Shown here piece by piece: positions 1 to 9,378 of a DNA stretch of 58,116 nucleotides. Made by a program: the position numbers and the translations under genes. Numbering within the stretch: position 1 is the stretch's first letter; each line of letters opens with the position of its first letter. Origin of the DNA: Aeromonas cavernicola (GTDB taxonomy: Bacteria > Pseudomonadota > Gammaproteobacteria > Enterobacterales > Aeromonadaceae); the NCBI RefSeq assembly GCF_002795305.1, contig NZ_PGGC01000154.1, positions 1 to 58,116 on the forward strand, read 5' to 3'. The notes under the pieces were generated by a model. That model made no database searches. It was not told the DNA's origin and saw only the letters and a program-made list of their open reading frames with translations.

Positions 1-120
1 TCACAAACATGGGCCTTTAGCTGGCCCACGGCGCTGGTGCTGATCGCCAGCCTCTGGTCCCTCTGGTATCTGCTGCGTAGCCGCCAGATCCGCGATTATG
101 CCGCCGACCAACCCCACTAG
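1..120 (+). CDS. C-terminal end of a membrane protein (partial)
   Basis: The window opens inside a frame that stays open for 39 codons and stops with TAG at 118-120. The visible tail contains one hydrophobic helix (PTALVLIASLWSLWYLL) followed by a basic stretch (RSRQIR), typical of a last transmembrane segment with a short cytoplasmic tail. The family cannot be recognised from this remnant. It converges with the next gene, 13 bases away. Confidence 0.5.
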   Translation, partial: SQTWAFSWPTALVLIASLWSLWYLLRSRQIRDYAADQPH

Positions 121-133
121 CGGGGCTGATGCC

Positions 134-892
134 TTATTGGCGAGTGACTCGGATTTGCAGGGTCTGCCGCTCGCTCTGGCTGCCACGCCCTCCCTGGAGC
201 TGGGTACCAAGGCGGCTCCCCTGATCCGCAGAGCGGGTCGAGAGTTCCCCTACCGTCAGCCACTGACCCGGAGCACCGCTCACTTCGGTGCCACTCTGCC
301 CCGTGCTGACGGTGCCTTGCTCTAGCCTCGCTTGTTCGCTGCTAAGAGCAATCTGCACCCGATCACCCATCAAGGTGGCGGTGGCATAGAGGCCGTTGAC
401 AAGCGGCACCATCCCCACCACCGCCCCCCCGTTCCACTGATAGAAGGTGACCGGCTGATAAGACCCCATCTGTAACAACACGGGGCGGCCCGACAAGCCG
501 CGCACCTGCCAGTTGTCATTCTGGCTGCGCTGGTACTGCTGGGCATTGCCATCGAGTAGCCACTGCCGTTTGGCCTCGCCGCGACGGAGTGTCCCCCCCA
601 GTTGCTCGCCGCTGGCGACCTCCTCTACCCGCCACTCAATAAGCAGGCTTTGCGGTGGTTGGTTGAGCTCGGCCAAGGTTGCCTTGGCCTCTCGCAACTG
701 CGCGGGTGTCCCGCTTAAGACCAGCTGATTGCCCATAGCACTCACCCCAAGCTGGGGGTAGATCTCCTTGAGAGTCTGTACTACGCCGGGGCCATCGAAC
801 ACCGGGATCACGCTGACCTCTGCCCATAACGCAGGGCTCCAGCAACAGAGCCACAGCGCCAGATAACCTTGCCGACCGATGATGTTGTTCAT
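134..892 (-). CDS. Exported protein with secretin N-domain (NolW-like)
   Basis: A 252-residue protein with an N-terminal signal peptide ending near Trp-Ala (LWLCCWSPALWA). It is followed by a module of the Secretin_N/NolW type: a predicted beta-alpha-beta fold with LKEIYPQLGVSAMGNQLVLS and a second strand LLIEWRVEEV. These domains form the periplasmic rings of type II/III secretins and type IV pilus secretins. No secretin beta-barrel follows, so it is an orphan ring-domain protein. ATG at 892 is preferred over upstream starts because AGGGGA lies just upstream and the signal peptide then begins properly. The C-terminus is rich in Gly, Gln and Ser. The partner is unknown. Confidence 0.7.
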   Translation of the reverse strand: MNNIIGRQGYLALWLCCWSPALWAEVSVIPVFDGPGVVQTLKEIYPQLGVSAMGNQLVLSGTPAQLREAKATLAELNQPPQSLLIEWRVEEVASGEQLGGTLRRGEAKRQWLLDGNAQQYQRSQNDNWQVRGLSGRPVLLQMGSYQPVTFYQWNGGAVVGMVPLVNGLYATATLMGDRVQIALSSEQARLEQGTVSTGQSGTEVSGAPGQWLTVGELSTRSADQGSRLGTQLQGGRGSQSERQTLQIRVTRQ

Positions 893-1012
893 GATATTCC
901 CCTTGCGCTGATACCAGACCCCATTGACCATGCCGATACTCAAACGTGGGGCTCCCGCCTAGCGTCGATTATCGCGTAAGATAACGCCCTGTTTTCCTAA
1001 TCGGGCCCATCC

Positions 1013-1564
1013 ATGTTGAAAAAACTCTGTTTGCTCTCCCTCACGCTGTTGTTGGGGGGCTGTTCCCTCACCCAGTACAACGTCAGCGAGAGCGAAATCA
1101 ATCAATACCTCAAAGAACAAGTGGCTTTTGAAAAGCAGCTTGGTATCCCTGGCATCATCTCAAGCAAAATTCGCTTAGACGAGATGCAAAGCCGAATTGG
1201 CCGCAGCCAAGCAGACCGCATCGAGTTAGATGCTGCGGGTGATCTGCAGGTAAGCAGCCCCCTTGGCAGTCAGCAGATGAAAATCCGCTTCGCGCTGCGA
1301 GCACGGCCTGACTATGTGGCTGACCAAGGCGCCATCTATCTGCGTGACCTTGAGCTTATCTCGGTCAAGACCGAGCCGGCCGACATCGGGGCTGCCCTCA
1401 CCCCGCTGCTGCCCACCTTTAACCAATCGTTCTCCCTGTTCTTGTCACAGACACCGGTCTACCGGCTCGACAGTCGCCGCAAGAACGAAGCCATGATCAA
1501 GGAGAAGGTCGAGGCGTTAAAAGTAGAACCCGGTCGGCTGGTGATCCCGTTCAAACTGCTCTGA
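1013..1564 (+). CDS. YceB-like DUF1439 lipoprotein
   Basis: A 183-residue lipoprotein. The signal peptide ends in the lipobox LLGGC with the lipidated Cys at residue 17. The mature part starts SLTQYNVSESEINQYL and resembles the DUF1439/YceB family of outer-membrane-anchored proteins with a tubular lipid-binding-like fold. Its role is not established. It is divergent from the secretin-domain gene, with a 120-base region between the two starts. Confidence 0.8.
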   Translation: MLKKLCLLSLTLLLGGCSLTQYNVSESEINQYLKEQVAFEKQLGIPGIISSKIRLDEMQSRIGRSQADRIELDAAGDLQVSSPLGSQQMKIRFALRARPDYVADQGAIYLRDLELISVKTEPADIGAALTPLLPTFNQSFSLFLSQTPVYRLDSRRKNEAMIKEKVEALKVEPGRLVIPFKLL

Positions 1565-1746
1565 CCCTGACCCGTCAGGCACTATCCCTATCGGCGGTGT
1601 TTTCGGTGCTCACCTCATGCACCGCCCTCCTCTCTTCGCAAAGCCATCCCCTTCAACCTGCTGTTGACGCAGATTAACGACCTGTTAGCCCTTCTCAAAT
1701 GGCCATGCAAAGCACATAATGCACTCCATTCTCATTTAGATTTATA

Positions 1747-1760
1747 TTGATACGTATCAA
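1747..1760. promoter_or_regulatory. Perfect FNR box
   Basis: TTGATACGTATCAA is a perfect 14-base palindrome that matches the FNR consensus TTGAT-N4-ATCAA at every defined position. Its centre lies only about 31 bases before the likely start codon at 1785. A class II activator site (centre at -41.5) would put transcription start at or after that codon, so repression by FNR under anoxia, or a later true start, fits better than classical activation. Confidence 0.75.
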
Positions 1761-1784
1761 AATAACATGAAGGTAAACAAAGAC

Positions 1785-3782
1785 ATGAGAAAGACCGTAT
1801 TGGTACACTCCATGGCTTGCGCGCTGATCAGCGGTGGCGTTCACGCCGCCGTCAAGGTGACAGACAAGACATTCAATACCGCCGCTAGCATGCTGGCCTA
1901 TACCGAATTTGAGCTCTCCGGTGAGCCGTTGGCCGAAACACTGGGGCTGGATCTGGATGTGCTGGATGCAAACCGTGCCGATGAGCCGACCCCGTTCGAC
2001 TTCACCGCCGGCATTGAATCCTACGAATACTCCGAAGAGGCGATGTACGCCCTTAACTACCAATCCGCCATGGGCCCTCATCTGGTGAACGGGCCGCAAA
2101 ATATCGCCCGTGGCGGCACCTTAGCCGATCTTGGCAAACGGGTCCTGATCATGGCAGAGGCGGTGGGCTTCCCTGCCGATGAGATCCCACAAGGCATGTA
2201 TCCCCTCTCTTTTCCTTATGCCTCAGCTAATCCCGCCTTTGCCCAAGCGGTCAATACCGCTCCGGTCAATGGCGACCAGCTCACCATCAAGACTGCTAAA
2301 GGCACTGAGAAAACCGTCAAGACTCAGGTGCCCGCCTACTTCCGTGACTACAGCACCCTGCGTTGGAGCGGCAGCGACAACCTGCTGGTGCCCGCCGCCG
2401 TGGGTGGCATCCTGCTCAAAGAGGTGATGTGGTCGCAGGACTTCCTCGGCGGTATGCACGTGGCCGAGACCGATGAAGAGGTCGAAGCCGCCTCCGCCAC
2501 CATGGATCAGGATGGCAAGCACAAGCTGGGGGTCTCTGCCGCTGACGGCTTCAACGGCATGATGCTAACCGAGCAGTCCATCGACAAGCTGGCCATCATG
2601 CAAAACCAGCTTGGTTTTGATGGCAAGCAACTGGGCGCCAAGATCACCCCGCAGTACGATCCGGCCAAGGGTGTCGTCTACTTCCCCCATCAGGTGAAAG
2701 TGACCGAAACCCGCAACAACGAGGTCGGCGCCATCGGCAAGCTGGAGGTAGTAGATGGCTCCGCCCAGTTGCGTGATACTTGGATGCTGCTGTGGCCACT
2801 CGCTGAGTTTTATGCCTTCAGCGATCAGCGCACTGCCAACACCAACCAAAACCCCGCCTTCCACGCCGTGTTTGACGGCGCGCCATTTGCCGCCGCACCC
2901 GCTGCCAACCAGGCCAATGACTTGGCCAACGCCGTCGTGGGCAGCGATGCTTTCTCGCTGGCGCTTAACCTCTCCAACCTCACCGTCAAAAACCTAGCCG
3001 CCCTGCACTTTGAGCCAAAGAGCGGCACCTTGGTCGATAGCTGGCAAGCCGGCAAACAGGGCCAGCACGTCACCACCTTCGATGCCGCTTACGTACTGGT
3101 CGCCCTGCAGATCTTCCAGCGCGCTCAGGATGCGCTGCCAGTCGGTTACGCCGCCGGTGACAATGGCGAGCTCAACCTCAAAACTAAGCAGGGCCAGCAG
3201 GCCCTTGACTTGATCCGCAAGCAGGCGGATTTCATCTTGGCCAATCTCAAAGGTCAAAACGGCTTAGTTCACGATGGGCTTACCTTGGGCGGTCAGCGCG
3301 ATGCAGGCCAGTCTGTCGATGCGCAGTTTGCCGCTATCCGCGGGCTAACGGCCGCCTTCCTCGCCACCGCCGATGCCAAGTACCGCACCGCCGCCCGCGA
3401 GCTGTTTATCGCCACCGACAAGTCCTATTTCAATGCCAACGCGGGCACTTGGCTGGCGGGTAAACAGGGGGAATACACCCCCTGGACTCAGGCTGCCATC
3501 TCCGGCGCCCTGCGCTCTGCCATGCTGAACCTGCGCAACGAAGGGGCCGAGCAGGCACCCGAACTAGAGCTGGCTAAGCTAAGTGGCCAGTACGTCAGCT
3601 GGTTCCGTGGTACCGTCAACGGTGGTATGCAGATGGCTGAGTGGATCGGCGACTCTGGTGAAAACGTCATCGAAGGGGCTGGCAGCGATACCGATGAGGA
3701 TGGTGTACCGCAAGTGACCGCCGCCGGTGGCCAGCATGGCACCGCCATGGTGATGGCCACCCAAGCCGTGGTAAGCGAATAG
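1785..3782 (+). CDS. Large secreted protein of unknown function, FNR-linked
   Basis: A 665-residue protein starting with a signal peptide (MRKTVLVHSMACALISGGVHA). ATG 1785 is chosen over ATG 1767 because GAAGG lies 11 bases upstream and the signal peptide is then of normal form; 1767 has no ribosome binding site. The mature protein is rich in Ala and Gly. Its second half has repeated helical segments (for example FDAAYVLVALQIFQRA and AQFAAIRGLTAAFLATA) that suggest an alpha/alpha-toroid like those of glycosidases and related proteins. No catalytic motif is recognised, so I assign no function. A perfect FNR box lies in its leader and a strong terminator follows it, so it is monocistronic. Confidence 0.75.
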   Translation: MRKTVLVHSMACALISGGVHAAVKVTDKTFNTAASMLAYTEFELSGEPLAETLGLDLDVLDANRADEPTPFDFTAGIESYEYSEEAMYALNYQSAMGPHLVNGPQNIARGGTLADLGKRVLIMAEAVGFPADEIPQGMYPLSFPYASANPAFAQAVNTAPVNGDQLTIKTAKGTEKTVKTQVPAYFRDYSTLRWSGSDNLLVPAAVGGILLKEVMWSQDFLGGMHVAETDEEVEAASATMDQDGKHKLGVSAADGFNGMMLTEQSIDKLAIMQNQLGFDGKQLGAKITPQYDPAKGVVYFPHQVKVTETRNNEVGAIGKLEVVDGSAQLRDTWMLLWPLAEFYAFSDQRTANTNQNPAFHAVFDGAPFAAAPAANQANDLANAVVGSDAFSLALNLSNLTVKNLAALHFEPKSGTLVDSWQAGKQGQHVTTFDAAYVLVALQIFQRAQDALPVGYAAGDNGELNLKTKQGQQALDLIRKQADFILANLKGQNGLVHDGLTLGGQRDAGQSVDAQFAAIRGLTAAFLATADAKYRTAARELFIATDKSYFNANAGTWLAGKQGEYTPWTQAAISGALRSAMLNLRNEGAEQAPELELAKLSGQYVSWFRGTVNGGMQMAEWIGDSGENVIEGAGSDTDEDGVPQVTAAGGQHGTAMVMATQAVVSE

Positions 3783-3820
3783 TCCCGACTATTCATGCCC
3801 GCGCCTTAGCACCGATGACA

Positions 3821-3845
3821 AAGGGAGCCAATATGGCTCCCTTTT
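3821..3845 (+). terminator. Rho-independent terminator
   Basis: The arms AAGGGAGCC (3821-3829) and GGCTCCCTT (3835-3843) enclose a 5-base loop and run into TTTT. It ends the large secreted-protein gene. Confidence 0.85.
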
Positions 3846-3911
3846 AGCCCCCTACTGCCGATCCGCACCGAACGAAGGTGTAGGTGGATCACGTTCCCGT
3901 GATAGTGCGGC

Positions 3912-5186
3912 TCACGCCAGCTTGCTGAGCATCTCTTTGGTCACCAACACAATGCCCAGCTCAGAACGGTAGAAGCGGCGGCTATCTTCATCGGCATTCT
4001 CCCCCACCACCAAGCCATCTGGTAGCTTGCAGCCTTTGTCGACCACCACTCGCCGCAGTCTACAACCCGCCCCAATCTCGACCCCCGGAAAGATGATCGC
4101 TTGATCAAGGGTACAAAACGAGTGCACCCGTACATCAGTAAACAGCACCGAGTTGAGCACAAACGAGCCGCTGACGATGCACCCGCCCGAGAACATGGAG
4201 TTGATCGCCATGCCATGTTGGCCGTTGCGGTCCTGCACAAATTTTGCCGGCGGCGTCATGGTTTGGCTAGTCCAAATGGGCCAGTTTTGATCATAAATAT
4301 CGAGTTCAGGCACTACGGAGGCCAGATCCATGTTTGCCTCCCAGAATGAATCTAAGGTGCCCACATCGCGCCAATAAGGCTCCTTCCCCTCTTTGCTGCC
4401 AACACACGACATGCTAAACGGGTGGGCAAACGCCTTACCCTCACCGACGATACGGGGGATCACATCCATTCCAAAATCGTGTTTGGACTCCAGATTAAGG
4501 ATGTCCTCTTCTAGCAGTTGGTAAAGGTAGTCAGCCTCGAAGATGTAGATCCCCATCGATGCGAGCGAGCGATCATCGCGGCCCGGCATGGCGGGGGGAT
4601 TGGCGGGTTTCTCCACAAAGGCGCGGATTTTGCGCTGCTCGTCGATATCCATCACCCCAAACGCTGATGCTTCGGCCCGCGGCACTTCGATACACCCCAC
4701 GGTCACCTTGGCCCCAAGGCGCACATGGTCCAGTAGCATGGCAGAATAATCCATCTTGTAGATGTGATCCCCCGCCAGTACCACTATGTATTTCGGACCA
4801 TAATCCCGAATAATATCAACGTTTTGGTAGATAGCATCCGCCGTGCCACGATACCAGCTCACCTCATCGACCCGCTGCTGGGCTGGCAGCAAATCAATGA
4901 ACTCGTTCATCTGATAACGCAAAAAAGACCAGCCAGATTGCAAATGACGCAGCAAACTGTGGGACTTGTACTGCGTCACCACGCCGACCCGCCGAATGCC
5001 AGAGTTGATGCAATTGGAGAGCACAAAATCGATGATCCGAAATTTGCCACCAAAATGGACCGCAGGCTTAGCGCGATTGTCTGTCAATTGCTTGAGCCGA
5101 CTACCACGCCCCCCTGCGAGCACCAACGCCATACTTTGATTTAATAATTGCCGTGCTTTCGCAGTATCTACTGGCTCTAACAACAT
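3912..5186 (-). CDS. glgC: Glucose-1-phosphate adenylyltransferase
   Basis: A 424-residue ADP-glucose pyrophosphorylase that makes ADP-glucose from ATP and glucose-1-phosphate, the committed step of glycogen synthesis. The nucleotide-binding loop [13 protein letters not shown] is at residues 23-35, followed by the [17 protein letters not shown] segment and the sugar-phosphate region [13 protein letters not shown]. The C-terminal left-handed beta-helix carries hexapeptide-like repeats. Length is close to E. coli GlgC (431). The start has GGTGGGGA upstream. It stands alone here, without glgA, glgB or glgP next to it. Confidence 0.95.
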   Translation of the reverse strand: MLLEPVDTAKARQLLNQSMALVLAGGRGSRLKQLTDNRAKPAVHFGGKFRIIDFVLSNCINSGIRRVGVVTQYKSHSLLRHLQSGWSFLRYQMNEFIDLLPAQQRVDEVSWYRGTADAIYQNVDIIRDYGPKYIVVLAGDHIYKMDYSAMLLDHVRLGAKVTVGCIEVPRAEASAFGVMDIDEQRKIRAFVEKPANPPAMPGRDDRSLASMGIYIFEADYLYQLLEEDILNLESKHDFGMDVIPRIVGEGKAFAHPFSMSCVGSKEGKEPYWRDVGTLDSFWEANMDLASVVPELDIYDQNWPIWTSQTMTPPAKFVQDRNGQHGMAINSMFSGGCIVSGSFVLNSVLFTDVRVHSFCTLDQAIIFPGVEIGAGCRLRRVVVDKGCKLPDGLVVGENADEDSRRFYRSELGIVLVTKEMLSKLA

Positions 5187-5432
5187 GATTTATCCCCACC
5201 TTTTTATTTCATCTATTTGCAACCCATCTTCGCTTGTTGGGCCGAGCATGACCGTGGTTTTACTCACATTTTGTTGATTTCAATTGAACCTTTTTCACAT
5301 CTTGGAAGAGTATCCATCCCTACCAGTGATAGCTCTCCCCCTTTTTGTTCATCTCGTCACCACCTATGAGGGTGCAACGCTCACCTCCTCTCTGCTGTGA
5401 TCATCGTCGGCCATGGCCTTATCAGCCCTTCA

Positions 5433-6107
5433 TTAGCGAGGCGTTCTAAGCCGAAGCAGCGTCAGAATCACTTCATTGAGCTGGCGATAACGTTCGAGTT
5501 CTTTCTGGTCATAGCGCGTCGCCAACGAGGTAGGATTAGTGCGATTTTTAAGGTAACGATTGAGCTGCAGCCGATTAAAACCAGCCACTTGATAGATTTT
5601 GCCAAGTAAGAGGTTAAGTTCATCATCGGCTAATCCAGCGCGAGTGAGATAGTCAGGCTGACTCGGGCTCTCGATCTGATAGTGCCACGTTGCAATCCGC
5701 CCAGTCTCCGCCAAATAACTCAGCCACTGCTCGATATAAAGCGGTTTGCATCCTGCTAACAGATTAAAAAAGCCCACGGCGTCGCAGCGACAGCCGCTCA
5801 GCAGGATCACGGCCAAGGTGTCGTCATCACACTGAAAACTCACGGGGCCGCCTTGCCCCCAGTCTAACGCTTGGACTAGGAGGCGCGCGCTCCCTCCTGC
5901 AATTCCCGTGGCCTCGAATAGAAACATGCTACCCCCTTGGCAAAGCATTGATGATGGCTCATCCAACGACAGCTGCACAGGCTTATCTTGGTCATGGGCG
6001 TCGTCCGTGATAGCAATATTGGGGCCTGATTGCCCACCAATCTTGCCATCTATCCCTCTGTCTCCCCCTGCCTGTGGCTGGTGAAGGACGCCAATTGAAA
6101 GCGACAA
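5433..6107 (-). CDS. Hypothetical protein, uncertain start
   Basis: A 224-codon open frame beginning with TTG at 6107; an internal Met may be the real start. The C-terminal half looks genuine: a helical, basic region (GLADDELNLLLGKIYQVAG followed by FNRLQLNRYLKNRTNPTSLA) and a hydrophobic core around CRCDAVGFFNLLAGC. No family recognised. It is divergent from the oxyR-like gene across 64 bases. Confidence 0.55.
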   Translation of the reverse strand: MSLSIGVLHQPQAGGDRGIDGKIGGQSGPNIAITDDAHDQDKPVQLSLDEPSSMLCQGGSMFLFEATGIAGGSARLLVQALDWGQGGPVSFQCDDDTLAVILLSGCRCDAVGFFNLLAGCKPLYIEQWLSYLAETGRIATWHYQIESPSQPDYLTRAGLADDELNLLLGKIYQVAGFNRLQLNRYLKNRTNPTSLATRYDQKELERYRQLNEVILTLLRLRTPR

Positions 6108-6171
6108 GTACCCACCACCAGTGGTAGATTAATAAATCAAATTAAATAGATAGCATTCATCCGGTTTTACT

Positions 6172-7092
6172 ATGCAACGCTGGCCCAGTCTAAAACAACT
6201 GCAATACCTGGTTGCTCTTGATGAGCACAAGAATTTCAATCGTGCAGCCAAAGCCTGCCATGTCAGTCAGTCAACCCTGAGCACCGGCATTCAAACGCTA
6301 GAAGATATGATGAACCTGCAGCTGGTCGAGCGGGACCATAAAAGCTTTATCATGACCCCTGTCGGCATGGATATTGTTGAGCGAGCCCGTCACTTGCTCT
6401 CTGATGCGCGGGATCTGATGGAGCTAGGCCAACATCAGGGCGGCGTGATGAGCGGCACGGTTCGGTTAGGTTGTATTCCCACCATCGCCCCTTTTCTGCT
6501 GAGTAAGTTATTGCAAGAGTGTGGCACTGCCTACCCAGAACTAGAGCTTCTGTTGCGGGAAGATACCACCACCAACCTCCTCAAGCAGTTAGAGCAAGGG
6601 GTGCTTGACCTGCTGATCTTGGCATTACCGGTTGAAATCAGCGGCTTTCACTGCAAGACCATCGGCCAAGACCCCTTTCACATGGTGATGCCTGCGGATA
6701 TGGCAGCCAATTTACAGGCGCCCTTTGACTATAAGGCGCTACCCAACCAGAGCATCTTCTTACTGGAGCGGGAACACTGCTTGACGGAGCACGCGGTCAG
6801 CGCTTGCCGTTTGCGGGATAAAAGCAAGATCAACCCATTTGCGGCAACCAGCCTACACACGCTGGTGCAGATGGTGGGCGCGGGACTGGGCACCACCTTT
6901 TTGCCGCAAATGGCGATAGATTCGGGCATTTTAGATAACACGGATTTGGTCGCCCTGCCGCTGCCTGGGGAGAAACCTTATCGAGAAATCGGCTTGGTCT
7001 GGCGACCCAGCACAACCCGAGTGCAAACCTTTTATAAACTGGCCGAACTCCTGACCCAGTTCATGACAAGCAAGGCACCCACCGCTTCGTAA
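6172..7092 (+). CDS. oxyR: OxyR-like LysR peroxide sensor
   Basis: A 306-residue LysR regulator. The winged helix-turn-helix lies near residues 5-60 (SLKQLQYLVALDEHKNFNRA). The effector domain contains Cys203 (REHCLTEH) and Cys212 (SACRL), nine residues apart, the same spacing as the Cys199/Cys208 disulfide switch of E. coli OxyR. The segment FAATSLHTLVQMVGAGLG is also OxyR-like. It would activate catalase, peroxidase and iron-control genes upon H2O2. The DNA-binding region MQRWPSLKQLQYL differs from E. coli, so it may be a paralogue of the canonical OxyR. Confidence 0.85.
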   Translation: MQRWPSLKQLQYLVALDEHKNFNRAAKACHVSQSTLSTGIQTLEDMMNLQLVERDHKSFIMTPVGMDIVERARHLLSDARDLMELGQHQGGVMSGTVRLGCIPTIAPFLLSKLLQECGTAYPELELLLREDTTTNLLKQLEQGVLDLLILALPVEISGFHCKTIGQDPFHMVMPADMAANLQAPFDYKALPNQSIFLLEREHCLTEHAVSACRLRDKSKINPFAATSLHTLVQMVGAGLGTTFLPQMAIDSGILDNTDLVALPLPGEKPYREIGLVWRPSTTRVQTFYKLAELLTQFMTSKAPTAS

Positions 7093-7163
7093 CCGTGTCG
7101 TGGTCAAGACAGCGGCTCCTGCAACCCCACACCGCTGACCTCACCGCGCGGTGCAGGGGTCGT

Positions 7164-8108
7164 TTACTCATCCAAACGCTCAACCTGATGCAGCATGTCC
7201 TGAAAAATCAGCGCAAGCACGCCGCCTGGGGCAAATTGTTTTTTGATCCACTGCGTCACCTGACCGGTGGCCGTGTGCTGAGTGGCTAATAACATCTGGG
7301 AATCTTGCCGCGGATTGTGAATATGGCGAATGAGTAATAGCCCCTCTTCCACCGGCCCCTTCACTAAATAATCGGGTAAAAAACCGATGCCCTCACCGAG
7401 GATTTGGCACTGACATTTGGTATTAAAGTCAGGCACCATAATGGCCTCTTGACCATGTAATAACCAACCAATCTTTTTATTGATGGTGTGCGCTGTATCC
7501 TCCACCATGATATTTGGATATAGCCTTAATTGACTTTCTGAAATAGGTTCCGGCATAAAAGCCAGGGGGTGATCGGGCGAGATTGCAAATACCCAACGAA
7601 TCGCCCCGATCTCGGTATAGTCAATCCCACCACCATCCAGCAGCGTATCGGGTGCACCGATGGCAATATTAGTTTGGTTATTAATGATGGCATCCCACAC
7701 GCCATTATATACTTCGGTGGTCACCGTAATATGGCAGGTGGGAAATTTCTGCTTTAACACTTGCAGTAATTTAGCCGTATGTCGTGGTGTATAGAGCAAT
7801 TGATTAATACAAATACGCACTCTGGCCTCAATGCCTTGCGAAATGGTATCAATACCTTGGCGAATAGCATCAAAATTATGCAGTAACTCGGAGGCTTTTC
7901 GGTACAAATAAAATCCAGACTCGGTCAATTCAATACTACGGGTGGTGCGGGTAAAAAGTACAACATCGAGTCCAGTTTCCATCCGTTTAATCGCATAACT
8001 GATCGCTGACGTGGTTAAACCGAGCTCCTCTGCCGCTTTACTGAAACTGCCATAGCGAGCTGTCGTCGTGAATGCCAGCAAATTTTCCTCGGTAAAAATA
8101 GAATTCAT
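7164..8108 (-). CDS. LysR-family regulator of the FdrA cluster
   Basis: A 314-residue LysR-type regulator. The helix-turn-helix is at residues 18-40 (YGSFSKAAEELGLTTSAISY), followed by the usual LFTRTTRSIELTESG segment and an effector-binding domain. ATG 8108 is preferred over longer frames because AGGT lies upstream and LysR proteins begin at this point. It is divergent from the ankyrin and fdrA-like genes across a 382-base AT-rich region, the standard LysR arrangement, so it is probably their regulator. The ligand is unknown; a ureide or nucleobase is suggested by the neighbours. Confidence 0.85.
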   Translation of the reverse strand: MNSIFTEENLLAFTTTARYGSFSKAAEELGLTTSAISYAIKRMETGLDVVLFTRTTRSIELTESGFYLYRKASELLHNFDAIRQGIDTISQGIEARVRICINQLLYTPRHTAKLLQVLKQKFPTCHITVTTEVYNGVWDAIINNQTNIAIGAPDTLLDGGGIDYTEIGAIRWVFAISPDHPLAFMPEPISESQLRLYPNIMVEDTAHTINKKIGWLLHGQEAIMVPDFNTKCQCQILGEGIGFLPDYLVKGPVEEGLLLIRHIHNPRQDSQMLLATQHTATGQVTQWIKKQFAPGGVLALIFQDMLHQVERLDE

Positions 8109-8361
8109 AAGCACTGACCTATTATTTATTTTCGCAATCTGGCGATTGCCTAACCGCGTTATTATCGGTGAGTCATGATAAATTATCAGAGTGATATTTA
8201 CATGGCTGCTACATTTAGGTAGACATAGCTCACAGTTTCTCAATTTATGATCTATTGAAAGCCGTCATCCTATTTACTAAGCAACAATAACCCGCCCCCC
8301 TATTTTTAGCTTAAACGGTATTTTCATCATTTTAAAAAGTGTGCCATCGCACATTTTAATG

Positions 8362-8388
8362 CGATTATTGAATTATTTTCAACAATCG
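8362..8388. promoter_or_regulatory. Long imperfect inverted repeat, candidate operator
   Basis: The arms CGATTATTGAA and TTCAACAATCG (one mismatch in 11) are separated by TTATT. The repeat lies in the divergent region between the LysR gene and the ankyrin gene, about 100 bases before the ankyrin start codon. No T-run follows, so an operator for the neighbouring LysR protein is more likely than a terminator. Confidence 0.5.
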
Positions 8389-8490
8389 TTTGCCTTCCGG
8401 TGAATGCTTTTTAAGCGGATTTCTTTCCATAAATAAGGTTGCTATTCTAATTTCCGTCAATTCAACCAAGTAACAGGAGCAGCACCATCC

Positions 8491-9096
8491 ATGTCTCACC
8501 ATGAACTTGTCAGCAATTTCCTACAAGCTGCAGAGCAAGGGCAAGCAGATACGTTAGCGCAGTTGCTGGCACAGGGGGTCGATATTAATGCGACCAATCG
8601 TCAAGGCCGCACTGCCATTGTGATAGCTAGCCTCAATCGACATTATGATTGTGTACAACTGTTAATTAATGCGGGCGCTGATATTAATAAGCAAGATCAA
8701 ACCTGTTTTAATCCGTTTTTACTGAGCTGTTTAAATAACGATCTTACTTTGCTTAAATTAGTATTACCCGCTAAGCCTGATTTAGAAAGACTGACCCGGT
8801 TCGGTGGTGTTGGTATTACCCCTGCCAGTGAGAAAGGACATGTTGAAATTGTCCGGGAACTCCTCGCCAATACCGATATTAACGTCAACCATACTAATTT
8901 TGTTGGTTGGACGCCGCTCTTAGAAGCGATCGTATTAAATGATGGTGGCCAACGACAGCAAGAGATCGTGGCCTTACTATTAGCCCATGGGGCAAATCCG
9001 CACATGACGGATAAATATGGTAAAAAGCCGCTCGAACTTGCCCAAGAAAAAGGTTATCACGAGATTGCTGAGTTATTAATTGCTGCTGGTGCATAA
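8491..9096 (+). CDS. Ankyrin-repeat protein
   Basis: A 201-residue protein made almost entirely of ankyrin repeats, with units recognisable by GRTAIVIASLNRHYDCVQLL, NAGADINKQD, ASEKGHVEIVRELLA, GWTPLLEAIV and GKKPLELAQEKGYHEIAELL. There is no signal peptide, so it is probably a cytoplasmic protein-protein adaptor. AGGAG precedes the start. The gene is visibly AT-richer than the backbone on either side. It lies in the same direction as the fdrA-like gene, 282 bases upstream of it, so it may belong to that regulon, but its partner is unknown. Confidence 0.85.
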   Translation: MSHHELVSNFLQAAEQGQADTLAQLLAQGVDINATNRQGRTAIVIASLNRHYDCVQLLINAGADINKQDQTCFNPFLLSCLNNDLTLLKLVLPAKPDLERLTRFGGVGITPASEKGHVEIVRELLANTDINVNHTNFVGWTPLLEAIVLNDGGQRQQEIVALLLAHGANPHMTDKYGKKPLELAQEKGYHEIAELLIAAGA

Positions 9097-9126
9097 CGCC
9101 ATCGCTCACGCAGTAAAATAATTCGA

Positions 9127-9160
9127 GATAGCCTGTATCTCTCACTGTATGCAGGCTATC
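9127..9160. repeat. Hairpin after the ankyrin gene
   Basis: The perfect 9-base arms GATAGCCTG (9127-9135) and CAGGCTATC (9152-9160) flank a 16-base loop. No T-tract follows, so it may be an operator or a Rho-related stop between the ankyrin and fdrA-like genes. Confidence 0.45.
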
Positions 9161-9378
9161 AATGAAATATGTCATCACTTATGTGCATTACCATAATGGC
9201 ATAATTCACGTTATCACTCAGCAGATCTACACTAACAGCTTATTTTTATTAACTGATGCAGTCTGTCTTTATTTCAGCGAACACCATGACGTCTCATCGT
9301 TTGTTAGCAATGTCATGATGATATTGAAACACCGCTGCACGTTATTTTATTTACCTCACCCTTGATAGGAGGTTGATT

